Below are positions 1 to 8,892 of a stretch of DNA of 64,000 nt, one piece after another. Location of the stretch: contig NOXC01000001.1 in NCBI GenBank assembly GCA_003265435.1, positions 248,001-312,000 of the forward strand, written 5' to 3'. The translations under genes were made by a program, and so were the position numbers. Under the pieces are notes generated by a model, which saw only the letters and a list, made by a program, of their open reading frames with translations, did not search any database and was not told where the DNA came from. Numbering within the stretch: position 1 is the stretch's first letter; each line of letters begins with the position of its first letter. Origin of the DNA: Cellvibrionaceae bacterium AOL6. GTDB lineage: Bacteria > Pseudomonadota > Gammaproteobacteria > Pseudomonadales > Cellvibrionaceae.

Positions 1-1138
1 GAGCGCTTTGTACCAGCGCCAAATTCGCCATATAGGTCGCGAAACTTTCGTTTAACCAAAGATCATCCCACCACTGCATAGTCACAATATTCCCGAACCA
101 CATATGTGCCGCTTCGTGGGCGATGATGTTCGCTACTCGACGGCGTTGTGCTTCGGTGGGCTCACTACGCGTTAAGAGTTTTTCGGTAAACGTGACCGCC
201 GCAACATTTTCCATCGCACCGAAATTAAATTCAGGCACAATGATTTGATCGTACTTCAAAAACGGATAGGGCAGTTCAAAATAGCGTTCAAAAAAGGCCA
301 AGCTTTTGTAGGTGGCATCAAACCATTGATCGGGATTCACATAATCTTGCATCTCCTGACGCGCGAATAGCCGCAACGGAATCGACCCTCGGTTTGATTC
401 CCACACCGCATAGGGGCCCGCGTGCAACGAAAAAACATAAGGCGAAAAGCGCGCGGATTCCGGGAAATACCACCGCGCAGAACGCTCACCTTTCTCCACG
501 ATAGCCTCACGTACAGAAGTGATCACCTGCCATTGTAACGGCGCCTGTACTGTAAGCGTGTAGGTGGCTTTGATGTCCGGCTGATCGAACAGAGGAAACA
601 CTTTGTTGGCTTCATACGCCTCGAATTGAGAATAGAGGTAGCGGCGCCCGCTGTCTCGATCTTTAAAATGATGAAGACCCATTCCATCGGTTGAATAGGC
701 GCGGCGATACAGCACTTCTATGACGTTGCGCCCCGGAGTGAGCGCTTCAGCCGCGATACGTAGATACCATTGCTCATAGTCCGCGGCGACGATTTTCCCG
801 TTGATTTTAACTTGCTGAATATCACCCTGCTCGAAATCCAGCGTCAACTCAGATTGACTCTTGTCATGCCAATTGAAGCTCACCGTACTGCGCGCATAAA
901 ATTGCGTTTCTGACTGGGTCAAATCAATATCGAGATCATAATGCACGTCACTGACCGTGTGCGAACGAAACGCTGCATAGCGCTGACTAAGAGGGTATTG
1001 CCACTCGCGTTCTACTGCATCTGGCGTCGTGCTTTGCCGGGTGTTTTGACACGCACCAAGCAACACGATATTGAACAGCAGCACAACACCCATGACTACG
1101 CGCATGCTCAGCCAAACAGGACTCCGCCTTAACAACAT
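1..1138 (-). CDS. M1 family metallo-aminopeptidase, lipoprotein (C-terminus beyond window)
   Basis: Zinc aminopeptidase of the M1 (PepN/alanyl aminopeptidase) family; the frame runs off the left edge, leaving about 379 codons. The substrate motif GAMEN (near 235-250) is followed by the zinc site HEAAH and, 18 residues later, the third ligand Glu in LWLNE. The ATG at 1138 lies behind a purine-rich GAGGAT and 5 bases after the rrtA stop, so it is probably co-transcribed with rrtA and the DUF2971 gene. The N-terminus is hydrophobic and ends in a lipobox-like LLGAC near residue 32, suggesting a lipid-anchored envelope peptidase. A second in-frame Met at residue 12 could also serve as start. The catalytic assignment is secure; the anchoring is inference. 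Confidence 0.9.
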   Translation of the reverse strand, partial: MLLRRSPVWLSMRVVMGVVLLFNIVLLGACQNTRQSTTPDAVEREWQYPLSQRYAAFRSHTVSDVHYDLDIDLTQSETQFYARSTVSFNWHDKSQSELTLDFEQGDIQQVKINGKIVAADYEQWYLRIAAEALTPGRNVIEVLYRRAYSTDGMGLHHFKDRDSGRRYLYSQFEAYEANKVFPLFDQPDIKATYTLTVQAPLQWQVITSVREAIVEKGERSARWYFPESARFSPYVFSLHAGPYAVWESNRGSIPLRLFARQEMQDYVNPDQWFDATYKSLAFFERYFELPYPFLKYDQIIVPEFNFGAMENVAAVTFTEKLLTRSEPTEAQRRRVANIIAHEAAHMWFGNIVTMQWWDDLWLNESFATYMANLALVQSA

Positions 1139-1142
1139 ACAC

Positions 1143-1804
1143 CTATCCTCGACTTTTTTTCCAGCGTCGCAACAACGTGACCATCGCGCAGCCATTGCCG
1201 CTCAGCAAACCGTAAAGATGCGCATCGACAATCACGCGGCCTCCTATAAAATCGCGCATCGCTTCAGGGTCGTAAGCCGGGAATTGTTGTGCGACAACTT
1301 TGTAGCTGAAATACAAATACAACACCGTATATAGAGCAGGCGCCTGGCGTAGATTCACCAGCAAGCCGAACAGGACCAGCCCATATAACACACCAGACAG
1401 CCCCACGTAATTTGTCACTTCAGGGGAAAAAACCAAAGTCCTAAACTGACACCAAACGCACAGACAATAAGACTGACATACCAGGTTCGCTGACTGAGTG
1501 TGGGCATAAAAAGCAATGCCGCCAGCAGGTACACACTCACATTCATCAACATGTGATTGACATTGAGGTGCACGAAATTGCCGGTTAGCAAGCGCCAAAC
1601 TTGCCCATCGGCCAATGCACGGCGGTCATAGCTCAATACCGGATTGACATTATCTGCGAGCACACCAAGGACGAAAATCAAGCTGCACAACATGCCTAAA
1701 ACAGCGAGACGCCATAATCGCTCTTGCGTGGAATCATCTTCACCCGCAAAAAAATACGCGCGCATACGCTCGAAACGGGTTTGCAACGGATTGTCCGCGC
1801 TCAT
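1143..1804 (-). pseudogene. rrtA: Rhombosortase (rhomboid-family intramembrane protease) with an apparent frameshift
   Basis: Two overlapping frames together make one rhombosortase-like protein. The 5' frame (1415-1804) carries the first membrane helices and HLNVNHMLMN. The 3' frame (1143 to about 1433) carries the catalytic serine motif YVGLSGVLYG and the histidine in DAHLYG. They join in a run of six T (minus strand; plus positions 1427-1432): one extra T would read GLWFF-SPEV-TNYVGLSG, the order expected for the family. Rhombosortases process proteins with a GlyGly-CTERM tail; no obvious substrate was seen in this window. Either the gene is broken, or the run is under-called, or expression needs slippage. 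It overlaps no neighbour and lies 3 bases after the DUF2971 stop. Confidence 0.75.
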
Positions 1805-1807
1805 GAC

Positions 1808-2656
1808 TTACCTCAGCCTGTAGGGAATTTTGCAGTCACTGATCCCTTCGTCGGGGTCAATACCATGCCGGGTTAAAAACATTCTTAAGGAATTAATGGA
1901 GTTCGTGCTGTTCGGGGACGGGCCCAGATAAACGTGCTGTAGTCGGAGTTGATCGTTTTCAGCCAAATCCAATTCAATATAGGGGACGATCATCGATGTC
2001 CCCTCGCGGAATTTAACTCGTGGGCATGCCTGTTCGGCATAGCTCGGAGAGATCACACGCCACTCCGCTTCCTCTTCAAAGGAGGGATGTTTCAAAATCG
2101 CCGTGATCATCAGAAGGTCCGATTCCATGCGTTGAAAAATCTCGTGGTATTGCATGCCCTCACATTCATCTGCAATATATTCAACGCCGTCGACCAGCTT
2201 TTTAATTAATGCGGCCTGCTCGGCGTTGTCGTAAATGCAGCGTGCGATCTTGAAACCCTGACGTCGAGCCACTCGACTGATCACGGCCGGGTGGAAGCCG
2301 AGGCTCACCCCTTTGCCGATGGTACTGTAGCCACGCCACTGACTGAGTAAATTTCCATTTTCACGGAAGGATGCCGCAAAAAGCAGGTGCCCGTTGGTCA
2401 ATTTTCGGCTAAGCCAATCCACCAACGCATTCAGGAGTTTGGCATTCCAACCACTCTTATTGATCCGCAGTTTCACCTCGCGACGTACCAGATCTACAGT
2501 GTGACGCAGCTCAGCCGCGTCATTCATATAGCGGATATCACTGGCCCAAAGTTGGCGTGATTCTACAATGCCAAAAAGCCCTTTAAACGTGGTGTAATGG
2601 TAGAGCGGCTCGGTCGGCGCTCGCGAGAACAATTCGGCTGTGAGTTTGTCTATCAT
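1808..2656 (-). CDS. DUF2971 family protein
   Basis: A 282-residue soluble protein matching the DUF2971 pattern. It begins with LYHYTTFKGLFGIV, followed by LWASDIRYMNDAAEL, and has a central FRENGNLLSQWRGY segment and a C-terminal half containing EEEAEWRVI. These blocks are characteristic of the family, whose biochemical role is unknown to me. No signal peptide or membrane helix is visible. The ATG at 2656 is the first in frame. The stop lies 3 bases before the rhombosortase start, so it probably leads a three-gene operon with rrtA and the M1 peptidase. Family call is confident; no function is proposed. Confidence 0.75.
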   Translation of the reverse strand: MIDKLTAELFSRAPTEPLYHYTTFKGLFGIVESRQLWASDIRYMNDAAELRHTVDLVRREVKLRINKSGWNAKLLNALVDWLSRKLTNGHLLFAASFRENGNLLSQWRGYSTIGKGVSLGFHPAVISRVARRQGFKIARCIYDNAEQAALIKKLVDGVEYIADECEGMQYHEIFQRMESDLLMITAILKHPSFEEEAEWRVISPSYAEQACPRVKFREGTSMIVPYIELDLAENDQLRLQHVYLGPSPNSTNSINSLRMFLTRHGIDPDEGISDCKIPYRLR

Positions 2657-2738
2657 GTCCGTCCGTTAGTCATGTCAGGCGACCTCAACACTTACGAGCT
2701 GCCGTCTGTCGTGCCCCACTTATCAAATGAGGATTGTC

Positions 2739-4796
2739 ATGCTCTGGTTGAAGCGAATCGCCCTGGTATTCTTTGCCCTGCTGTGTGTGCTTGCCGCGCT
2801 GATTGCGTATTTTCTGTTTTTCTTCGACCCCAATCGCCTGAAACCCCTGCTAGAGGATGAAGTCGCCAAGTACGGCGCCCACTTACACATGGAAGGTGAT
2901 TTGCGCTGGCAGGTTTTCCCAAAGCTGGGCCTGCAGGTCAATGACACCCAAGTCTACAACAACGCCGAACAACGTGGCCCCGCCTTGCTCGACCTTGGTC
3001 ATGTCAGCTTCGCGCTGGCACTCAAGCCTCTATTGTCACAAGAGGTTCAGGTCGACGCAATCCGCTTGCACGAAGTGACGTTGAATTATCAAACGCTTGA
3101 AGGGGGTAGCTCGAACTGGGATAGCCTGCTGGCGAGTGACGCGGCCGAAACCGACAGTGAAACCGAGGCCGCCACGCCCGAACAGGCCTCCGCACAGGCA
3201 TTCACGCTCAACATTGCAGATATCGACGTGCAAGCGCTCACGCTGCGCTACGAAGACCTGACGACCGGTCAGCGCCTGTTGGCGACCCTCGAAACTTTGC
3301 AGGTCGCCCGCGTCAACCTCGACGGGCAGCCCATGCCGATGCATTTCACCTTATCAGCCGAACTGTCCGAGTTGCCCAAACTTCGCGCTGGTGGCGAGGC
3401 GACAGTGCGCTACGACGCCAGCGCACGCACGCTCAACATTGACCCACTGACACTCATACTCTCCGCGAAGGACGCGCAGGCAAAAGCTCAGGCGGCGCTC
3501 TCTATGGCGCTGTCCACTGCCGAACTGAACACCACGTTAAAGCTGACGAGCATGGAGGCACGCAACTGGCTAACGACATTGTCGCCTGATCTCGATAACG
3601 CGTTGGCGCCGGGTGCGCTGGAATCCGTTCAAATGGAGCTGGATGCCCAGCGACTGGACGACGGCACGATGAATATCACTCACCTATTCCAGGTAGACGA
3701 TACGCAAGTGAAGGGCGCGACAGAACTTGTTCCACGAGCGGAATCACTGCCTGCCGTGCGCAGCACTTTGCACGGAGACACCCTCAATCTGAACCGATAC
3801 CTCAAACCCAACAACGAGGTGCCCGTATCCAACCCTGGCCCCACTGCAGCGACAAGCACGCCGCTCCCGCTCGAACTCCTTAGGGAGCTGGATATCGACC
3901 TCGAGATGAAGCTCGATCAGCTGCAATATGACGCGTTATCCGTAACGCAAATTCAATCGAAGGTGCTGGCACACGAGGGCTTGCTCGAAGTATCCAAACT
4001 CAATGCCTGGGTGGCCGAAGGCAACCTCTCGGCGAACGCAGCACTCGACGCACGCACCGCGCGCCCCACGCTCAAGGCAGAGGGCGCCCTGACTCACCTG
4101 AATGCCGCCACGGTGGCCGTCGCGCTCGCAGACTTTTCGCAGCTTGAAGGCTATGTTTCGGGCCAATTTTCGGCTCAAGCCGCGGGTGCCGATACCGCTG
4201 ATTTGGTCAACACCTTGAGCGCGGAGGCGCGAGTGGAGTCTGACGCTCTGCGCTTTTCCCCTTTCAATCTGCTCAAAATGTATTGCCAGGCCGCAGCGAT
4301 CGTTGAACAAAAGACCTTACCAGAACAAAACTGGGCAAAGTTCACACAAATTTCTCCGGTCACATTGATCGCCAAATACGCGAACAAGACAGCTCGCCTC
4401 GAATCCTTCAGCGGCGCCATTGAGACACTTACCACGCAGGCCCAAGGGGAGTTCAACACCGAGAGTGGCGAATTCGACTTCCCTATTGCATTGAGCCTCA
4501 AACGCCTCGAGCAGGAACTGCCGGGTTGCAAGTTTGTTGATGAACGATGGGCTAACCAAAGTGTGCCTCTTCGCTGCAAAGGGCAACTGGACAACGTGGG
4601 CGTGGACACCTGTTCACTGGACACGGCCTACCTCAAAAAGATTGCCGAGCAACGCTTGGAAAAGGAGAAACAAAAACACGTCGACCGCGTCGAAAAAGAA
4701 CTGGAAGATGAAGCCACAAAAGCGCTGGAAAAGCATTTAGAGAGTGAAGACATCGACGCATTGAAAAACTGGCTCAAGGGTGCCACTAAAAAATAG
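2739..4796 (+). CDS. AsmA family protein
   Basis: A large AsmA-like envelope protein (685 residues from the chosen start). One N-terminal membrane anchor (residues 5-28) is followed by the family's opening FDPNRLKPLLEDEVAKYG and GDLRWQVFPKLGLQV. A long periplasmic region rich in short beta-strand patterns follows, then a highly charged Lys/Glu helix at the C-terminus. AsmA-type proteins are linked to outer-membrane lipid and protein homeostasis and resemble bridge-like lipid carriers. An in-frame ATG exists at 2727, but the ATG at 2739 has GAGG placed about 6 bases upstream and is preferred. It is divergent from the DUF2971 gene across about 80 bases. The family is clear; the substrate is not. 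Confidence 0.85.
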   Translation: MLWLKRIALVFFALLCVLAALIAYFLFFFDPNRLKPLLEDEVAKYGAHLHMEGDLRWQVFPKLGLQVNDTQVYNNAEQRGPALLDLGHVSFALALKPLLSQEVQVDAIRLHEVTLNYQTLEGGSSNWDSLLASDAAETDSETEAATPEQASAQAFTLNIADIDVQALTLRYEDLTTGQRLLATLETLQVARVNLDGQPMPMHFTLSAELSELPKLRAGGEATVRYDASARTLNIDPLTLILSAKDAQAKAQAALSMALSTAELNTTLKLTSMEARNWLTTLSPDLDNALAPGALESVQMELDAQRLDDGTMNITHLFQVDDTQVKGATELVPRAESLPAVRSTLHGDTLNLNRYLKPNNEVPVSNPGPTAATSTPLPLELLRELDIDLEMKLDQLQYDALSVTQIQSKVLAHEGLLEVSKLNAWVAEGNLSANAALDARTARPTLKAEGALTHLNAATVAVALADFSQLEGYVSGQFSAQAAGADTADLVNTLSAEARVESDALRFSPFNLLKMYCQAAAIVEQKTLPEQNWAKFTQISPVTLIAKYANKTARLESFSGAIETLTTQAQGEFNTESGEFDFPIALSLKRLEQELPGCKFVDERWANQSVPLRCKGQLDNVGVDTCSLDTAYLKKIAEQRLEKEKQKHVDRVEKELEDEATKALEKHLESEDIDALKNWLKGATKK

Positions 4797-4899
4797 ACCT
4801 CAGTGCGGGCTGTGAGCTGCATGAGAGCCGATGAAGCTCTGACCCGCCATTTTCGCTACCATGTGCAGCGCCCAATGACTTTTTAATGAGAACGCCTAC

Positions 4900-5568
4900 A
4901 TGTTCCGAATCGTAATGCTTGTTTCCGTGACCGTCGGTCTATTGGCCTGCAGCCACAGCCCCACCCAAAATACCGAGTTCACCCCTCCGCCCCTGCACCC
5001 AAATACGGCCTCAGCCTACGAGGCGGAGCGCGCGCGCGTGATGACACAAGCACCGAATAGCGACTTCACTCGACTGCGCCATAGCTTCACCGGGACCGAC
5101 GCCTACCAACCCTGGGACACCACCGAACACGAAGCCAGTATCGCTATGCTCAACGCACAAGAAGATGAGGACTACACGTTATGCCTGCGCTTAGCCGACG
5201 CGATACTCGAGCGAAATTTTGTCAGCCTCTACGGCCACTTCGGTGCCTACGCCTGTAATCAGGGTCTCGACCATACCGACCAGGCTCAGTTTCACGGCTG
5301 GATGCTAAAAGGCTTAATGGACAGTATCACCGCTAGCGGGGACGGATTGAGTGAGGACAGTGCCTTCATCGTACTGAGCGGCACGGAAATGCGCGCGTTT
5401 GTGCGTCTGTCGGGACTGTTGATGTATCGGCAAGAAAATGTGTTTAGTGGGCCTCGACAACTTGAAGTTGTCTACGCGACCGACCCGGCGGTGAACGATG
5501 ATGTGGTGTGGTATTTTGATACCAGCTTCGCGCGTCAAAAAAGCTTTGCGGCACCCTCCCTACCATGA
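4900..5568 (+). CDS. Putative lipoprotein, DUF4919-like
   Basis: A 222-residue protein with a lipoprotein signal ending in GLLACSHS (lipid-attached Cys at 17). The mature part contains DFTRLRHSF, a predicted helical centre with two Cys, and a C-terminal strand region ending VVWYFDTSFA. This layout resembles DUF4919 proteins, but I hold that family call loosely. Its stop overlaps the start of the patatin gene by 4 bases (ATGA), indicating translational coupling and a possible joint role in envelope lipid metabolism. No catalytic motif is visible. Confidence 0.65.
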   Translation: MFRIVMLVSVTVGLLACSHSPTQNTEFTPPPLHPNTASAYEAERARVMTQAPNSDFTRLRHSFTGTDAYQPWDTTEHEASIAMLNAQEDEDYTLCLRLADAILERNFVSLYGHFGAYACNQGLDHTDQAQFHGWMLKGLMDSITASGDGLSEDSAFIVLSGTEMRAFVRLSGLLMYRQENVFSGPRQLEVVYATDPAVNDDVVWYFDTSFARQKSFAAPSLP

Positions 5569-6467
5569 ACAAACGCGCACATACACACTGTCTAGGTCTC
5601 GCGCTCGGCGGAGGTGGTGTTAAAGGCTTGGGTCATATTGGCCTGTTAAAAATGCTGGATCAGCACGGCTTGCGCCCCGACCTGATTGCCGGCACCAGTA
5701 TGGGAGCAATTGTCGCCGCACTGTACGCACATGGCTTAAGCGGACGAGATATTGAGGAAAGAGTACGCGCACACATCATTACACGCGGTGAGCGCGTTCG
5801 AGACATCTACGGCAAACGCAGTAAGCTGATGCTTTGGTCTCGCATCTTTCGTCTCGAACGCAACCCCGGCGGATTACTCGCCGCGGACGGCCTGTTCGCG
5901 CACCTTTTTTCAGAACTGGTGGATCTGAATTTTGAAGATCTGGCGATGCCACTGACTGTCATCGCCACCGACTTTCACACCGGTGAGGAGTATCCAATAC
6001 GCTCTGGACCAGTGCTGCCCGCCGTGCGGGCGAGCATCGCCGTGCCCGGCGTATTCGCCCCGGTGCGACACCAAGGCCGGCTTTTGATCGACGGTGGCCT
6101 CGTCAACAACTTACCCACCAGCCACGTGCACGACAGCGACTTCGTGATTGCCAGCAATGTCATCACCCTGCCCGTTTCCGACACCCCCAAAACACTAGAA
6201 GTGATTGACGGTGCGATTAACATCATGGTGACTCACGTCACTCGCCAGGCACTCGCACAGTTCCCCGCTGACATTCTTGTTCAGGTAGATAGCAACGGCA
6301 TTGATGCCTTTGATTTTCTCAAAATAGAGGAAGCATTGGCTCGTGGAGATATCGCCGCCGCAAAGGCCCTGCCAGAGTTGCGTGCGGGCCTGCTAAGTGA
6401 CGATCCCAGCCCTACTGTCGCGGCAACTGAGACAACAGCAGTTCATACGCCTCCTGCACCTGAATAA
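5565..6467 (+). CDS. Patatin-like phospholipase (RssA-type)
   Basis: A 300-residue patatin-fold acyl hydrolase. The oxyanion motif GGGVKGLGHIG is near residue 18, the nucleophile is in GTSMG (near 45), and the catalytic Asp is in DGGLVNN (near 180). These form the Ser-Asp dyad of bacterial patatins such as RssA. There is no signal peptide, so it is probably cytoplasmic or peripheral at the membrane. It is translationally coupled to the preceding lipoprotein gene. Its 3' end overlaps the convergent DnaJ-related gene by 56 bases. The family and catalytic residues are seen directly; the lipid substrate is not known. Confidence 0.9.
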   Translation: MNKRAHTHCLGLALGGGGVKGLGHIGLLKMLDQHGLRPDLIAGTSMGAIVAALYAHGLSGRDIEERVRAHIITRGERVRDIYGKRSKLMLWSRIFRLERNPGGLLAADGLFAHLFSELVDLNFEDLAMPLTVIATDFHTGEEYPIRSGPVLPAVRASIAVPGVFAPVRHQGRLLIDGGLVNNLPTSHVHDSDFVIASNVITLPVSDTPKTLEVIDGAINIMVTHVTRQALAQFPADILVQVDSNGIDAFDFLKIEEALARGDIAAAKALPELRAGLLSDDPSPTVAATETTAVHTPPAPE

Positions 6468-7059
6468 ACGCCTTCGCATCCCCTCCTCGATCTGGGTGCA
6501 GGACCGCAGCACTGCGTCGAAACGCCAAGCGGAGACGATCACGCGAGAGGGGCGCTTTTACATTGAGCAGCATCATCGCCTGCTCCGTCGCTTCCTGACC
6601 AGAAGCCTGAAACTGGGTAAATTTGCGCCAAAAGCTGTCGAGCATCCTGCCGAGGCTTTCGTCATCCTCAGCCTTTAGGTTGTGAATATCGAGATAATAC
6701 GCCGCCAATGCCGGCGGCGGTGGGTTCGCCTGAAGGAGCTTACGCTCTGTCGCATCATCCCTATGCACCATTTGAATATGCATAGGATCGATGTGAAACT
6801 GGAACTCGCCGTCCTCTACCGCATTCTCTCGCAAGGTATACAGTACGTGCATGAGTAAGAAGTGTTCACGGAATAACCGCGTTTGCGCAGAGGCCTCGCT
6901 AAAGAAAGGCGCATCAAAATAGCCTTTGGCGCGCAGCTCACTGAGTAATACCTGCTCTCGCAGACCCGCCGGATGCGCCAGCAAGAGCGCCTCCACTTCT
7001 GAGGCGAGTGGCGCCCACGCTCCGTGCTCAGAGCTCGAATGACTATCCTTACCAGGCAT
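6412..7059 (-). CDS. DnaJ-related protein with C-terminal J domain
   Basis: A 215-residue protein of the DNAJ-related family found in gammaproteobacteria. The first about 140 residues form a helical domain with the typical FHIDPMHIQMVH segment. A short J domain lies at the C-terminus with HPDRGG and AYELLLSQL, the HPD being the motif that contacts Hsp70 (DnaK). The order is reversed compared with DnaJ and no zinc-finger region follows. It probably acts as a specialised cochaperone; the client is unknown. The start at 7059 overlaps the 3' end of the upstream permease by 11 bases, suggesting one transcript. Confidence 0.82.
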   Translation of the reverse strand: MPGKDSHSSSEHGAWAPLASEVEALLLAHPAGLREQVLLSELRAKGYFDAPFFSEASAQTRLFREHFLLMHVLYTLRENAVEDGEFQFHIDPMHIQMVHRDDATERKLLQANPPPPALAAYYLDIHNLKAEDDESLGRMLDSFWRKFTQFQASGQEATEQAMMLLNVKAPLSRDRLRLAFRRSAAVLHPDRGGDAKAFIQVQEAYELLLSQLPRQ

Positions 7060-8143
7060 TGATCACCAGGCCAATTGCGAGAATCTGTGGCAGCGTCAAG
7101 ATAGGCAGAAACAGGGCGATCTTCCAAGAGCGGGTTCGCTCCCTAAGCACCATGATCTCCGTATAGTCAGTCGACACGCCCGCCATGAGAAAGGCAAACG
7201 CGTTCCCTGGCGCCTGAGCTCGGGTAAATATGTCCGCAGCAATCGGCGTTGAGCCCTCCGAACACACCTCTATCACTGTCGCGACCAGGAGTGTGACCAA
7301 CAGTCCGAGTGCGGTGGGGCCGAAATACTCGGCAAAGGCCTCTTCAGCAACAAACGCACGGATCAAACTTGCCAAGACGATCCCCACCATAAGCCAACGA
7401 ATCACCATTCGGCTTTCTGCTAGCCCATCCAATAGAAACTGTTTTGCTCCTCGCCAGGAAAAACGGATTCGGGACAGGCCGCGACGCGCTTCCGCCCAAA
7501 ACTGAAATTGAGACGGCACTGTGTCCCGATGCGGGTTCTCAGGTAAGACCCTGCGCGCGACCAGCGCGTCGAACAGGAGACCGGTGATCACCGCAATAAC
7601 CGCCGACAGTACAATGAACACGAGAGTCCATTGCCATCCGATCAGTGCAATCAAAACCACGGTCAGGCTTAGGGAGTTCCAAGGGCTGGCGATCAGAAAC
7701 GCCATCACCTGGCCGATGCTGGCACCCCGCTCATACAACTTCGCGCCCACCATCAGAATGCCATGACTGCAGAGATCGAGTAGCAGCCCGGCTAAGGTTG
7801 CGCGCCCCACGCCAACCAGCCCAGGGCGATCTCCCAGGACCGAAAGCACAAACTCACGGGGCACTTTCGCCAGCACCGCCACCATCAAGACGCCGATCAG
7901 CAAGCCCCAGAACATCGTATTAAAGAGCTCGAAGACGCCGTGGTTAAATGCTGAAAGGTACGGCAGTTGAGCAAGCTGGAGAAAATGAAGTAGATACGCA
8001 ATACACACCACACTGCCTGCACCCCACAACAGCCAGTCGACCTTCGCCGAGTGGTCACAACAGGCCGCGGTGTGCTCCGCGTGATGCGCGTGGCTGCCCA
8101 GAGAGGGCTCATCGTCCTTCTTTACCTTACAACAATCACTCAC
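7049..8143 (-). CDS. SO_0444-type Cu/Zn efflux permease
   Basis: A 364-residue permease of the DUF318/ArsP-like superfamily. Eight or more hydrophobic segments are visible, arranged as two similar halves, with SNARE-free loops such as LCSHGILMVGAKLYERGA and the matching half VCSEGSTPIAADIF. The N-terminal tail is rich in metal ligands (DCCK, HAHHAEH, CCDH), as in the SO_0444 subgroup associated with copper/zinc export. The start is GTG at 8143. The first gene of a likely two-gene unit with the DnaJ-related protein. Metal specificity is inferred from the subgroup and the ligand-rich tail only. Confidence 0.78.
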   Translation of the reverse strand: MSDCCKVKKDDEPSLGSHAHHAEHTAACCDHSAKVDWLLWGAGSVVCIAYLLHFLQLAQLPYLSAFNHGVFELFNTMFWGLLIGVLMVAVLAKVPREFVLSVLGDRPGLVGVGRATLAGLLLDLCSHGILMVGAKLYERGASIGQVMAFLIASPWNSLSLTVVLIALIGWQWTLVFIVLSAVIAVITGLLFDALVARRVLPENPHRDTVPSQFQFWAEARRGLSRIRFSWRGAKQFLLDGLAESRMVIRWLMVGIVLASLIRAFVAEEAFAEYFGPTALGLLVTLLVATVIEVCSEGSTPIAADIFTRAQAPGNAFAFLMAGVSTDYTEIMVLRERTRSWKIALFLPILTLPQILAIGLVINAW

Positions 8144-8221
8144 AGATCGACCTCACTAAAGAGTATTCCATTCTGCGCCGGATGGCTTCGAGATTCAAAA
8201 AAACGTATCGCTATGGCAGCT

Positions 8222-8429
8222 GTTACCCTTCGTAACTCTGTGCCCCAATTTGGTTAGTTTGCGCACCAAATATAACCAAAATGAAATAAAAACGTTTTTT
8301 ATACTCCTTTATAAGCTAATAACATGAATACTCTCGGACTTATAAAAACTTAAACTTAAAAACGTAACCTTGGGTAACATTTTAATACAAAGGTAACACT
8401 TCTTGAGCTAAAGTAACCATGTCGGTTAC
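8222..8429. promoter_or_regulatory. Cluster of GGTAAC/GTTACC boxes upstream of the small exported protein gene
   Basis: The 322-base gap between 8143 and 8466 is AT-rich and holds no gene. It contains repeated six-base boxes in both orientations: GTTACC 8222, GTAACC 8364, GGTAAC 8373, GGTAAC 8392, GTAACC 8413 and GGTTAC 8424, with a related cGTAAC at 8231. The last five lie within about 65 bases just before the gene at 8466. The same box recurs in the gap before the small gene at 16976. This looks like operator repeats for one regulator; which regulator is unknown. Confidence 0.5.
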
Positions 8430-8465
8430 ACAATGTTTTCTTATTCTTATTTTGAGGGTCTTACC

Positions 8466-8735
8466 ATGAAACGTTCACTTATCGCTTTTGCTGTTGCTTT
8501 GATGGCTGTCTCTGGCGCTGCCAATGCAAAAATCCGTTACGTTGACGGCATCGTTAAAGATGTCGAGCCAGAGACAAACACGATCTCCATCGTGGAAGAT
8601 GAGTCTGGTGAAGTGATCACTTACACCTACCACGATAAAGCCAAGTACGAGACCGGCTTTGGTTCAAAAAGCATGGACAAAGTACGTAAGGGCGAAGCAG
8701 TAACTCTGAAACTGCAAACTGCCAAGGCGGAATAA
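8466..8735 (+). CDS. Small exported protein, DUF1344-like
   Basis: An 89-residue secreted protein. The signal peptide MKRSLIAFAVALMAVSGAANA is followed by about 68 residues that look like a small beta-barrel (IRYVDGIVKDVEPETNTISI, then VITYTYHDKAKYETG and GEAVTLKLQTAKAE). It resembles DUF1344-type periplasmic proteins, with modest certainty. The ATG at 8466 is preferred over 8433 because GAGGGTC sits at 8454-8460 and the signal peptide begins there. The gene stands alone between GTAAC-box repeats upstream and a strong terminator at 8866. Function unknown. Confidence 0.75.
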   Translation: MKRSLIAFAVALMAVSGAANAKIRYVDGIVKDVEPETNTISIVEDESGEVITYTYHDKAKYETGFGSKSMDKVRKGEAVTLKLQTAKAE

Positions 8736-8865
8736 TTTTTAAAACCGTCTTAAGGATGAGGCGGTCGGCTTAATAGCCACACCCCCAGTCTTTGGGCTGG
8801 AGCGTAACTCGGTAACTGGAGTTTCTGATTTACTTTGCGGGCTTTATCGCAAACTCTCTCCTTTC

Positions 8866-8892
8866 GCGGCCATCTTCGGATGGCCGCTTTTT
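8866..8892 (+). terminator. Strong intrinsic terminator with UUCG loop
   Basis: A 9-base-pair perfect stem GCGGCCATC/GATGGCCGC closes a TTCG tetraloop and is followed by TTTTT. It ends transcription from the small gene at 8466. The 130 bases before it (8736-8865) can form several weaker hairpins, for example ACCGTC with GGCGGT near 8745-8766. The T-run touches the stop of the convergent phosphopantetheinyl transferase. Confidence 0.9.

Noticed and set aside
1421-1440. Programmed -1 ribosomal frameshift at the rhombosortase T6-C4 run
   Set aside because: The zero-frame codons TGG TTT TTT CCC do not form a good X-XXY-YYZ slippery heptamer, because re-pairing would mismatch at GTT or TCC, and no obvious downstream pseudoknot is seen. 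Transcript slippage or a base-calling error is simpler.
8736-8865. Same conserved hairpin loop as at 17.4 kb after the other small gene
   Set aside because: A hairpin ACCGTC/GGCGGT is present with a TTAAG in its loop, but the remainder of the 11-nt loop does not match, so I do not claim homology.
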